Of a stretch of DNA of 64,000 nucleotides, positions 49,546-61,271 are shown one piece after another. This DNA comes from Hevea brasiliensis. Lineage: Eukaryota > Streptophyta > Magnoliopsida > Malpighiales > Euphorbiaceae. The DNA is taken from NCBI RefSeq assembly GCF_030052815.1, contig NC_079499.1:101962480-102026479 (forward strand), given 5' to 3'. Position 1 is the stretch's first letter. Each line of letters opens with the position of its first letter. Under the pieces are notes generated by a model. The model ran no database searches. It saw only the letters and a program-made list of their open reading frames with translations, and was not told the origin of the DNA. Position numbers and translations under genes: made by a program.

Positions 49546-50845
49546 AGTGGGAGATGTTACGGGAATGACGAGAAGGAAAAGAAAAGAGGGAAAGTGAAAA
49601 TGGGAGAGCCACAAGAGAACATAGAAGAGGAGGTTGAGAAAGTTGACAAAGGAGAACCTGCTGGATCGAGTGGAGAAGAGGAATTGTTGCTTTAAATAAT
49701 GAAGCAAAGTGAATATGATGTTGTCGAGCAACTGAGGAAGACGCCTGCCCGGATTTCGTTGCTGTCATTGATCTTGAGCTCGGAAGTCCATCGCCAAGCC
49801 TTACAGAAGATTCTGGATCAGGCCTTTATAAACCTCGATATCAAACTGGGGCAATTCGAGAAAATAGTGGGATAAATTCAGGCATCCAGTTTCGTCACTT
49901 TCTCGGAAGAGGAGATAGACCGGGCTGGCTTGAAGCACACCAAGGCTTTACACGTGACAGTTAAATGCAAGGGGTGCATAGTCGCCAAGGTTCTAATCGA
50001 GAACGGATCTACCCTTAATGTCTTGCCCAATGCCACCTTGGAAAGGCTACTTATCGACCGATCAAACATACGCCAAAGTGCCAATATGGTAAGGGCCTTT
50101 GACGATACGAGGAGGGAGGTACTAGGGGACATCAACTTGCCACTTCAAATCGGGGCATGCACTTTCAACGTCACATTCCAGGTGATGGACATTGAACCTG
50201 CGTACACCATGCTTCTAGGGAGACCTTGGATCCATTCAGCAAATGCCGTACCTTTGACCCTGCACCAAAGAATTAAATACATCATGAACGGCAGGATCAT
50301 TACTGTAAGGGGGAAGAAGCCATGCTGGTCACCAACCCACAATCACTTCCTTATGTGGAAGCAGCTGAAAAGTCCTTGGAAAGTTCTTTCCAGGCTTTAG
50401 AGTTTCAAGAAATTACCCTGAGGGATGAAGGGGCTATAGCTATGGTTGCAAAGGTAATGCTTAAGAGTGGATATGAGGTAGGCAAGGGGTTAGGCACCAC
50501 ATTACAGGGGATTGTTAAACCTATACCCACTATTTAGAAGATTGGCCATTTCGGCCTAGGATTTGAGGAAGATGCTCTTATGGATGGGCGATTTTGGAGG
50601 AGGAACATGCTTTGGGATCAGAGATTTGACCAGAGAGTCGGGAAAATGAAGATTGTCTTGAAAATCACAGATGTCTTCACCAAACCAATCCTTGAGAATC
50701 CCGAGAAGGGTGAAGAATCACCCAAAGAACCATCTGTTGATGTCATACAACTGGACTCCTTATATGAAGCTCTAATATCATCAATTGCTGAGGGGCAAGA
50801 ACTGGATAATTGGGAAGCAGAGGACCTTCTTGTGCTTAATCTCCA
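49546..50845 (+). pseudogene. T2 protease and G-patch-like region, upstream exon of pol
   Basis: The frame 49930-50400 carries the Tat-type aspartic protease (KVLIENGSTLNVLP, then LLGRPWIHSA). The catalytic Asp of the DNGS motif reads Glu (codon 49999-50001), which should abolish activity. After a frame change near 50300, 50322-50845 contains the SLPYVEAAEKSLESSFQALE segment and a G-patch-like VMLKSGYEVGKGLG, with TAG at 50535. The exon ends at a consensus donor at 50846. Confidence 0.82.
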
Positions 50846-51029
50846 GTAAAGTACATTTTGTTATCTACAGTTGATCATTTTGTCCATGAAGACTAGTGCA
50901 ATGCTGTAAATGGACCCTTTTCTTATGATTTGAATGTTAATGAATTAATAGTGCATTTTGCATCCAATTCTCTTTTCCTTTTTCTCTTGAAATTCATTCT
51001 TATAATATATTCCACTTTCGTTTCTTCAG
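50846..51029 (+). other. Intron in T2 pol (Ogre-type)
   Basis: The donor CA/GTAAAG and the acceptor TTTCGTTTCTTCAG/G bound 184 bp of AT-rich sequence with a stop right after the donor. Removing it joins ...NLQ to TIHQLTPNNS in frame and keeps the frame open to 51366. An intron between protease and RT is the described peculiarity of Ogre elements. Confidence 0.8.
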
Positions 51030-52874
51030 GACCATTCATCAATTAACGCCTAATAATTCAATAAACTCAGAAATTCCTCTTGTTAATTTTGAAACTCTCA
51101 TAACTGCCATTACTTCAACTGACTCCGAAGAAGAACTTGCAGAAGAAAGGGGTGAAAGAGACGAACCTTCCCTAGTGCCTTGTGGGGACGAAACACACAC
51201 CATAAATCTAGGCACAGAAGAAATAAAGAGGGAACTTAAGGTTGTGGGGAGTGGAGAATTAGAAGATATGGTCAGTTTGCTCAAAGAATTCTTGCATGTA
51301 TTTTCATTGAGCTATAACAATATGACCGGCTTAGACCCTCACATAGTGACCATAAAATTCCCTTAATTCCCGGGACAATTCTGGTAAAGCAGAAGTTAAG
51401 AAGAATGAATCCCGACACCCTGCTCAAGGTTAGGGATGAAGTTAAAAAGCAGTATGATGCCAGATTTTTAGAAGTAGTTAAATACCCTCAGTGGATAGCA
51501 AATGTTGTCTCGGTAATGAAGAAGGATGGGAGAGTCAGGGTGTGTGTTGATTATAGGGATCTCAATAAAGCAAGCTTGAAGGATGATTTCCCTCTTCCAC
51601 ACATAGACGTGCTAGTAGATAATGCTGCAGGATTGGGTAGATGTTCGTGTATTGATGGGGCATCCGGATACAACCAAATCCCCATGGATGAAGAAGACAG
51701 AGAAAACCGCTTTCATTACTCAGTGGGGGGTATTCTGTTATCGGGTCATGCCATTTGGATTGAAGAATACTGGGGCTACCTACCAACGCGCTATGGTTAT
51801 GTTATTCCACGATATGATGCACAAAGAAGTGGAGGTGTACATGGATGATATGATTATCAAATCCAGGGAGGGAGAAAGTCATGTACAAGTGCTGAGAAAA
51901 GTATTCGAAAGGCTCAGAAAGTATCAGCTGAAGTTGAACCTAGCCAAATGTGTGTTTGGAGCTAGATCTGGAAAGCTGTTGGGATTCATAGTGAGTGAGA
52001 AGGGAATAGAAGTGGATCCAGATAAAGTTCGAGCTATTCAAGAAATGCCATCCCCAAAAACAGAAAAGGAGGTGCGCAGTTTTCTGAGGAAACTGAACTA
52101 CATTTCGAGATTTATTTCCAACCTCACTGCTAAGGCTGAGCCCATCTTTAAGTTACTCAAAAAGAACAATACCACTCAATGGGATTCAGTTTGTCAAGAA
52201 GCTTTCGAGAGAATTAAACAGTACTTGTCGAACCCGCCCATATTAGTTCCTCCAGTGGTAGGAAGGTCGCTGATTTTGTACATGGCATTCCAACAGAGTT
52301 TGATGGGGTGTGTTTTGGGGCAGCATGATGACACAGGTCGAAAGGAGAGGGCCATTTATTAACTAAGCAAGAAATTCAATGATTGCAAGACCAGGTATTC
52401 ATCTTTAGAGAAAACTTGTTGTGCATTGGCCTGGATGGCGAATCGGCTTAAACACTACATGTTGAATCATAAGACATGGCTCATCTCCCGGATGGATCCC
52501 ATCAAGTATGTATTTGAAAGCCCTTTCGTGCCAGGGAGGATAGCAAAATGGCAAGTCATACTTTCTCAATATGACATTGTCTATACGACTAGGAAAGCAG
52601 TAAAAGGTAGTGTAATCACTGATCTCCTAGCAGAAAACCCTATTCAAGATTATGAAGCCCTAGATTTCGAGTTCCCTGATCAGCATGTCAACGAGGTCGG
52701 CAATGAGCATAGGGAACCAGCTGATGTATGGGAAATGTATTTTGACGGAGCTATCAATTTGTCTGGTAATGGGATCGGAGCTGTGCTGGTATCCCCTGAC
52801 AGAAAACACTTCTCGATAGCTATCAAATTAAGATTTGACTGCACCAACAACATCGCAGAATACGAAACCTGTGT
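51030..52874 (+). pseudogene. T2 RT, RNase H and start of the second RNase H
   Basis: The frame runs through LGTEEIKRELK and MTGLDPHIVTIKFP, then a stop at 51364. RT resumes at 51405 (VCVDYRDLNKASLKDDFPLP), changes frame near 51650, and has YMDD at 51838-51849 and SGKLLGFIVSEKGIEVDPDK. The first RNase H follows (LILYMAFQQS), with TAA at 52360 in place of Tyr. The second, archaeal-type RNase H begins at WEMYFDGA (52729) and is cut at 52874 by T3. A second RNase H is diagnostic of the Tat lineage. Confidence 0.88.
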
Positions 52875-55800
52875 TGTAACACCCCCATTTGCATAGCCTG
52901 GTATATTTCACTATTCCGGTGACCGGTGTCAGTCCGGACAATTAAGGGGATTAGAACCATACTTAAGACAACTAAATAAGCCATAAACACAAATAATTAG
53001 TAATGTTTAATTAGTTAACTATAAATAAGAAAAACAAAACATAAGAGGTTAAACGAGCCGAGAGTCACAGCGATGAGTGACCTCCTCGGGAATGACTGCG
53101 AAGTCGTTTTAAACTCAAATTTCGAACCGTAAAAAGTGACGCTGCGGTCCTTAGGACCCTTATGAACACAGTGGAAAAGAGAAAATCACAAAAAAGAACT
53201 GTTAAGCCAGTCAAATAATTAGGTTAGGGAGCCGGAAGAAATATTGGATTATTTGCAAACCGGGTTGAACCGGCGAAGGGCAATTTAGTCAATTGACCCC
53301 GAGAGCTGACTCCTGACCTAACTGTCAAATAAAATCGGAGAAAAGAAAATTTCGGAATCGAAAATTAAATTAAAGAACTAATAGAAAAAAAAAAAGAAAA
53401 AAGAAGGAAAATGAAAAAGGTGTAGGGAAATGACATCATGCATGACATCATGCATGATGCCATAAATCCCATAATTAATAAATTAATTAAATGGATTAAT
53501 TGTTGTCTTCCATAAGGATAAAAACATAAAAGAAAAGAAAAGAAAAAAAGCATTCTTCTTCTTCAGAAACGTGTATCTCTCCTCTCTCTCTCTCTCTCTT
53601 TTCTCCTTAGTTTCCTCCATAGCCATGAAATTCAAGCTTTCAAAGCTTGAATCAACCACATAAACTCCCCAAAAATTCTACTAAATTATGATTAAGCTTT
53701 GGTTGGGCTACTAGAAGAGGAGATTGAAGAAGCAAGAAAGAAGAAAAAAGAGAAGAAAATTAGTGATTGGAAAATCAAATAAAGGTTAGTATATAAATTT
53801 GAATTCTTTTACTAAATTTCTATGTTCTTAGTTTAATTAACTTAGAAAGTAACTTAAAATGAAACAAAAATAATTGTGAGGGATCAAGGCTGAATTTAGG
53901 CTAGCTAGGTTTTGATGTGTGTGCATGAATTTGATGGACTTAAAGGTGTATATGAGCTTGATAGAGTTAAAGAAGCATGTATATAGGCATTGAATTGGTT
54001 AAATGAAACAACTTAGTGAGTTAGGGTTTTGGGACTTAGGGTTGTGAACCAAAAATGCAAGAAATGAGTAAATGGCATGTTTAACCTATTGTGAAGTGAA
54101 AAATGGTCAATTGTGACCAAATAAGTTGTGTTTGAATTATTGGAAGTGAAACCAAATTCGTAGGTCAAATGGTCATGCTGCTGGCAGCATGACCAAACCA
54201 ACTTTGAAGGACCAAAACGGAAATTTTACAAGTCCAATTGATATACCACCAATTGGGGATGAAAATAGACATAAAATAGCACAATTTTCATTAAGGAACC
54301 ATGCCCAAAAACTGACTAAAACTTGGTGAACCAATTGACCAAAGTGAAATGAGAGCAGGCTGCCACTGCACCAAACTGACCAAATGAACAGTAACTGTTC
54401 ATTTGGTCATAATTCGAGCTAGACAGGTCAAATTGACCTGAAATTTTACCAGAAATTAGATAGGACATATATCTAAAACTTTTATGAAGAACACAACCCA
54501 AAATTATGCCATTAACCCATTCAAATTATTGAGCAAAGTTGAGTTACTGTACCTGCGATTCTGCAGAATTCCATTTGAGCAGTAATGTTTGAAGGGCTAT
54601 AACTCTCTCTAGGAAACTCGGATTTAGGTGATTCTTGAACCGATGGAAACCTAAGACATAGTAGAACAATTCATATGAAGAAAGTTAGATCAAATTATGA
54701 ACTTAACTTGATCAAATTACTGAACAAATTTGGACCAAAAATCTGCTAGAACCAAAATACCAGTATAAACAGTGCACGTGAACAGTAAATGTATTTTGGC
54801 TATAAATTGAGCTACAAAACTCCGATTGGGGTGATCCAAAAATGAGAATACACTTAAGACAATAAGGAACATTTTCTATGAAGGAAGTTTTGCCAAATTC
54901 CAACAGTAGATTGACCAATGGAATAGTGCAACCAAGAGCACCAAAACCGAAAATTGGCAATTTTGCCAAAATGACCTAAGCTTTGGTAAAATGACCAAAA
55001 CCAACAATTTTGGTGACCAAAATGTGGTATGTGGGTGAAGTTGGAGTTTCCATACCTATTAAGCCTTAGAAAGTCAACAATTTGACTTGAATAGTGTAGT
55101 GAATAGTAACCCGAAACACAAAATTTCAAGAACGTCGAATTTAACACGTTGGAGCTAAATAAAAGTGAAGTTAAATTTATTATTGGATTTATGTTAAGTT
55201 CGAGTACTGAAACATTGTAAAATTGTGTGTTTCAGTTAAAAAGAATATTGGGAAGGAACCCGAGGAATCGAGTCGAGGCTAAGGGACGACTCGTTTGAGG
55301 TTTGTGCACAACTAACACTTTTGTTACTTTTCAATTCCAAATTGATTTGAAATAAATTTATTGTATGTTTTATGATTTTTGTTGTGTTAAAAGTTTTAAC
55401 TTAGTGAATGAAATTGTATAATTTGAATATAAATTTTCTTATGCATTTAAGGATTTATTGCATTGTTTTGAGGATTGTAAATTTTAAGTTTGATGTGTTG
55501 CCAACCTTGAGCATGAATTTATGATGATTAAATATGTTGATTTGTAAATACTTTGCAAATAGAAATTATTTTGAATATGATTTGAAACCACAGTTGACGT
55601 GACAAAATATGTTGTGAATTCTCATTAGCTTGTCTAGTGAGATAACTCCTCCACTTGATGGGGCGAGTTTCTTCCTCTCTGGCTTGCCAGTTGGGGAATG
55701 ATGTGAATGAGTACTCATATATACTAGCTAGTCTTTGTTTCTCCCTTTTAGCCTCGGTTATTGGGAGAATGTGAAATGTCGTGGTGTACAACACAGCATC

Positions 55801-57473
55801 TATTCGAATTTTGGGTCATGGGTTCGACTGTGTGTATTGTTGGCAACGCCCTTTAAATTATGCATAATTTGATAAATTGTGATTGAAATAAATAATTTGT
55901 TAATGATTCAAAATTTTTTGCATTGTCTCGGAATTTAAAAGAAATGTAAATAAATAGTTATTATTTGATCAAAATGTTATTCGAATGAATAATTTGCATA
56001 AATGAATATGTTGATTTCTGAAGGTCATGGATTTTGAAGAATTTAGAAATTTTAAAATTCTATTTGTTATGAATTGTCAAGCATAAATTGTATTAAGTTT
56101 TAAATTATTAGTTTGTGCACCACTGAGTTCACCACTAAGCGATAGCTTGTTATGCTGTCGCAGATATAGAGACTAGAGGAACAGCAGATTGAGCTGCTGA
56201 GGACAGGGGAGCTACTTGCTAGAAGTTATCGGGTATAATTTATTCCCTGACTGTAAATATTCATTTTGATGTATGTATTGCACGTAATTGTATGGACATG
56301 TAAAATCGGTCTTGAGCAGCTTGTACAAAGTTTGTATAAAGTTGTAATATTTATTGTAGTTTGAAATTCTCTTAATGTAAATTTTGTAATGATATATCTA
56401 AATTGTTTTGTTTCTAATGAAATATGAATGATATTGATTGATAGTATTTTGAGAATTATTGAACTTGTGAATTTGAGAAATTGATTGAGATTGAGTATGA
56501 AATTGAAGCAGTTGTTGAGAAAAATTTTTAGAAGTGCTTTTTACAGGTATTTGAAGAACTGTTTTCTCAAAATATAGAGGAAACTCTGTCAAAATTTTTA
56601 TAAAATTTGCGGAAAAAGAAAATGGGCTAAAATTTCCAACTAGATTTAATTTAACTAAATATTTTAAGTACTTATTAGAAAATGCTCACCACTTATCAAA
56701 AATAAGAAAATTGTTTTAAAATCCCTTGTAGGGTACTTAATGAGTTATCGGTAGGTGAAGTTCGGTAGTTCATTAGGATTCTATGGGATCATGTTATACC
56801 TTACAGAGGGGTAAGGTGTGACATGTTTTAGTGATATCAGAGCAAGTTTTTGAAGTACATTTTAAATTGTGAATTTGTGTCTTTTCTTGTTAAGTACAAC
56901 TGCTCAATGTCCATAATTGTTACATACCGTGCATTACATCATGAATATGAACTAATGGGGAGAAATCTCCTTGTGTTGGGTGTACAGGAAAAAGAAAAAA
57001 ATCCTGTGAATAGATATGGACAAGAGGGATAAAATTGTAGAGCAGTCTGATACAACTAACGTACAAAGAGAGGCCCCAGTTTCACAGAGCGTTGGGGGTC
57101 CAACTGCACCAATCCCTCCTATACAAATTACTGCACAAACGGCCCAGCAGATGGCCATGTTCTTTCAGCAAATGGCTGATAATCTGTCAGCCCAGGCCCA
57201 AGTACAAACCCAACCCCCTCAAGAGCAGAATGAAAAAGAGAAAAGTGGGAAACCCATCGGTCAAAGTTCGAGTAGTAATTTGGGAAAGAGAAAAGATTTT
57301 GAGGGACCCCGAGCTCCTAAGTATGACAGAGGTGGATCTTCAGGGCGGAAGCAATCAAGAACCATTCGTCAAAGAACCAGAAGTTCCTACCCTACCCATC
57401 TTTGTGACGTTTGTGGGAAATTACACGGAGGTATATGCCATAGGGTCACTGGAGCCTACTTCAATTGTGGTGG
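52875..57473 (+). mobile_element. Defective chromovirus-type insertion T3 (LTR, primer site, gag piece)
   Basis: It has an LTR of 3,949 bp (52875-56823, TGTAACACCC to GTGTGACA), a primer site altered to TGATATCAGAGC (56832-56843) and a partial gag. No 3' LTR or pol follows: the sequence switches back to T2 at about 57473. It is related to T1 but diverged in two large LTR blocks. The left flank TGTGT has no partner, because the right side and part of T2 were lost. Confidence 0.9.
57016..57473 (+). pseudogene. T3 Gag lacking its core domain
   Basis: From ATG 57016 about 70 residues rich in Gln/Pro lead straight into the basic stretch and the zinc-knuckle region (CDVCGKLHGGICHR, then GAYFNCG). 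The retrotransposon gag core that lies between these parts in T1 is missing. The frame is fused to T2 sequence just after FNCG. This implies an internally deleted, non-autonomous parent, or a later deletion. Confidence 0.75.
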
Positions 57474-58915
57474 AATTAATCAAGAAATTTGAAGAGATTT
57501 CTTTCACCCACCTCAGTCAGGACAAGAATCAATTTGCAGATGCCTTAGCCACTCTGGCTGTCATGGCTCAAATGGAAGAGGGGCAGACAACTCAGGTATT
57601 GCAAATCAAAGCAAGGGGAGAGCCAGCTTATTATTTCATGGCCGAGGAAGAAATTGATGGCAAACCCTTGTACCATGATATCCAGGTCAACATCAAAACC
57701 AGGGAATACCCTCAAGGGGCAACCGGAAATAAAAAGAGAATGATAAGGAGATTAGCTTTGGGATACTTCCCCAATGGTGAAGTTCTGTACAAAAGGAGCT
57801 CAAATGGCAAACTGTTGAGATGCGTAGATGCAAAAGAAGCAAGAAAAATCCTTTTTGAGACTCATGAAGGAAATTGTGCAACCCATGCTAACGGACATAT
57901 GATGGCCAAGCAAATTATGAGACGATGATACTTCTGGATTACTATGGAGAAAGATTGCATCGAGTACTTTTGAAAATGTCATAAATGTAAAATTTATGTG
58001 GATCCGATAAATGTTCCGCCTCATCAATTGTTCAAACTCGTCTCGCTATGGCCTTTTGCAATGTGGGGCATCAACGTAATTGGTCCCATTAATCCCAAGG
58101 CATCCAATGGGCATAGGTTCATCTTGGTAGCTATTGATTATTTTTCCAAAAGGGTTGAAGCGAAGTCATATGCCCACATCACGCAGAACACATTCCTCAA
58201 ATTTCTCTAAAATAATGTCTTCTGCAGACACGGCCTCCCCAGCAAAATCGTCACTGACAACGCCAAAAATTTGAATGGTCCGAAGGTCCAAAGTTTATGT
58301 AACTAATACAGGATCCGACATCTCAATTCCTCACCATATCATCCCCAAATGAATAGAGCGGTGGAAGCCGCTAACAAAAATCTCAAGAGAATCATCCGGA
58401 AAATGACAGTTACCTATAGAGATTGGCATGATATGCTTCCGTACGCCCTACATGCATACCGGACCTCCATAAGGACACCAACTGGGGCAACTCCATACTC
58501 GCTGGTTTACGGAATGGAAGTTGTTTTGCCTGTTGAAGTAGAAATTCTTTCCCTGAGAATTCTGAAAGAATCAGGAATCGATGAGTCAGAATGGATCCAG
58601 TCAAGGTTAGACCAATTGAATCTGCTGGACGAGAAAAGGCTAGTAGCAGCGTGTCATGGGCAATTATACCAGAGAAGAATGGATAGGGCATTTAACAAAG
58701 GCGTTCACCTGCGCGAATTCCGACCAGGAGATCTGGTCCTAAAAAAGATGCTTTCGAATCAAAAAGACGCTCGGGGCAAATGGTTGTCAACCTATGAGGG
58801 ACCCTACGTGGTTAAAAAGGCATTTTCTGGTGGGGCCCTGATCTTGACCCATATGGACGGCGAAGAATTCCCAAGACCCGTGAATGCCGACACTGTCAAA
58901 AGATATTATGCCTAA
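57474..58915 (+). pseudogene. T2 connection region and integrase
   Basis: It resumes with FEEISFTHLSQDKNQFADAL, the end of the second RNase H/connection, then the zinc-binding N-terminus of integrase (HEGNCATHANGHMMAK, later KCHKCKI). In the catalytic core the first Asp is replaced by Asn (GINVIGP, codon 58073-58075). The second Asp (TDN) and the Glu (VEAANK) remain. Stops include TGA 57926 and TAA 58208. The C-terminal domain ends YVVKKAF...VKRYYA with TAA at 58913. Dead copy. Confidence 0.88.
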
Positions 58916-59800
58916 AAAAAAAAAAGTGGTAGGGTTGAAAACCAGAAAGGGCGCTCCTAGCAAAATGTGCGAAAGAAGGCGAAAACCCAGAAGGGCACTT
59001 TTTGTAAAATGAGTGAAGGGTGAAAACCCAAAAAGGCACCCTGAAAAAGCGATAAAAAAAAATCTAGACGCGAAAACCCGAAAGGGCACCCTTAGAACCA
59101 GAAATAAGGAAGGGGATACGGGACTAGGGAAGGAAATAAACCACCACGGCATGAATATTCGTCAATAGAGTACTTGAAATAATGGCAGTTAAGGGACTTC
59201 AAAGTCAACTACAAAGAATTTGTGAGATCCATTCTTGTACCTTTTTTCTTTGAAACTGCACCTTTTTCTCTGAAACTGTACCTTTTTCTCTTAAGCCATA
59301 ATAAAGTCATCCTTTCACTTTAATCTATCTTCTTTACACATTTACATTTTAATTTTTTTTTTTGGGCTTACACTCAGATTTATCTTTCTCGTATACTCAC
59401 ACTCTAATGCTGTCTTTTTCTATATCTTTATTTGTGTGCTATTAATCTATTAAAATTTTGTCATAAGATTAGGATTTGGATATTGATAACCTCATGTACT
59501 TTGCTAAGAGATTTGCAGGAAATGATTGGTAAAAAAAAAAAAAAAAAACTAGGGGTGAAAACCTTGAAGGGCGCTTCTAGTCAGATGGGCAGAGGGGAAA
59601 GTGAAAACTCACAAGGGCACTTTTCGCAAAATAAGAAAGTCGAGAACAAAAAGGGCATCCTGAGAAGTGAGTAAGAAAGGGAAAGTTATGGGTTTAAATC
59701 TTGAGACTCGTCCTCCATTAATCATTTATCTTTGGGATCCTATTAAGTACACTTCGTCACGGAAGAACTTCTTGTATCAGGTTAGGCTTACTTTGTAAGC
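58916..59800 (+). repeat. T2 3' region: GAAAACCC/GGGC modules
   Basis: About seven imperfect modules of the form GAAAACCCNNAAGGGCACC occur at roughly 58937, 58980, 59019, 59070, 59555, 59602 and 59640. The rest is AT-rich and non-coding. Confidence 0.75.
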
Positions 59801-61128
59801 ATTTTAATTTTTAGCATTTAAATTTCTTGCTATCAACCTCTGGTTCCTTGATCCAAGTTAATTTTAATTTTCAGCATTTAAATTTCTTGCTATCAACCTC
59901 TAGTTCCTTGATCCAAGTTAATTTTAATTTCCTGTTATCAACCTCTGGTTCCTTGATCCAAGTTTATTTTCAGCATTTAAATTTCTTGCTATAAACCTCT
60001 GGTTCCTTGATCCAAGTTAATTTTAATTTTCTGTCATCAACCTCTGGTTCCTTGATCCAAGTTGATTTTAATTTTCAGCATTTAAATTTCTTGCTGTCAA
60101 CCTCTGGTTCCTTGATCCAAGTTGATTTTAATTTCTTGCTATCAACCTCTGGTTCCTTGATCCAAGTTGATTTTAATTTTCAGCATTTAAATTTCTTGCT
60201 ATCAACCTCTGGTTCCTTGATCCAAGTTGATTTTAATTTCCTGCTATCAACCTCTGGTTCCTTGATCCAAGTTGATTTTAATTTTCAGCATTTAAATTTC
60301 TTGCCATCAACCTCTGGTTCCTTGATCCAAGCTGATTTTAATTTCCTGTCATCAACTTCTGGTTCCTTAATCCAAGTTGATTTTAATTTCCTGTCATCAA
60401 TCTCTGGTTCCTTGATCCAAGTTGATTTTAATTTTCAACATTTAAATTTCTTGCTATCAACCTCTGGTTCCTTGATCCAAGTTGATTTTAATTTCCTTCT
60501 ATCAACCTCTGGTTCCTTGATCCAAGTTGATTTTAATTTTCAGCATTTAAATTTCTTGCTATCAACCTCTGGTTCCTTGATCCAAGTTGATTTTAATTTC
60601 CTGCTATCAACCTCTGGTTCCTTAATCCAAGTTGATTTTAATTTTCAACATTTAAATTTCTTGCCATCAACCTCTGGTTACTTGATCCAAGTTGATTTTA
60701 ATTTTCAGCATTTAAATTTCTTGCTATCAACCTCTGGTTCCTTGATCCAAGTTGATTTTAATTTCCTGTCATCAACCTCTGGTTCCTTGATCCAAGTTGA
60801 TTTTAATTTCCTGTTATCAACTGCTGGTTCCTTGATCCAAGTTGATTTTAATTTTCATCATTTTAATTTCCTGTTATTAACCTCTGGTTCCTTGATCCAA
60901 GTTGATTTTGATTTTCAGCATTTAAATTTCTTGTTATCAACCTCTGGTTCCTTGATCGAAGTTGATTCTAATTTTTGCATTTAAATTCCTATCATCAACC
61001 TCTGGTTTCTTGATCCAAGTTGATTTTAATTTCGTGCATTTAAATTTCCAAGTTGATTTTTATTTCTTGCATTTAAATTCCTGTCATCAACCTCTGGTTC
61101 CTTGATCCAAGTTGATTTTAGTTTCCAA
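59801..61128 (+). repeat. 60/45-bp minisatellite in the T2 3' UTR
   Basis: More than 20 units share CTCTGGTTCCTTGATCCAAG. Long (60-bp) and short (45-bp) units largely alternate, giving a 105-bp higher-order pattern. Because both lengths are multiples of three, 60007-60984 stays open and encodes LLSTSGSLIQVDFNF with or without QHLNF; I do not regard it as a gene. Tandem repeats in this position are known in Ogre-like elements. Confidence 0.93.
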
Positions 61129-61205
61129 CTTTAACTTCCAAGTCAAATTTTGAGTCTCAACGTTTTAATTTTTGATACCTAATCGTCCAAAATATGGGTT
61201 TGAAT

Positions 61206-61271
61206 CTTTACATAATTCCTATACGGGAAAATTTTATTCCCTTCAATAGAAATTATGTAAAGAGGGGCAGC
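61206..61271 (+). promoter_or_regulatory. T2 polypurine tract with abutting stem-loop
   Basis: Arms CTTTACATAATTCCTAT (61206-61222) and ATAGAAATTATGTAAAG (61246-61262) pair with one mismatch, with an inner GGGAA/TTCCC pair. The 3' arm runs into the purine tract AAAGAGGGGCAG that ends at the LTR start. Confidence 0.8.

Noticed and set aside
57092..57928. 278-codon frame spanning T3 and T2
   Set aside because: It is a chance fusion of an off-frame part of the T3 gag with the T2 connection region; only the second half has real homology.
60007..60984. 326-codon open frame encoding a repeated peptide
   Set aside because: It is produced by minisatellite units whose lengths are multiples of three; it lies in a retrotransposon 3' UTR and has no recognisable domain.
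59801..61128. CRISPR-like look of regular repeats
   Set aside because: The spacers are themselves repeated, the units are contiguous, and the context is a plant retrotransposon.
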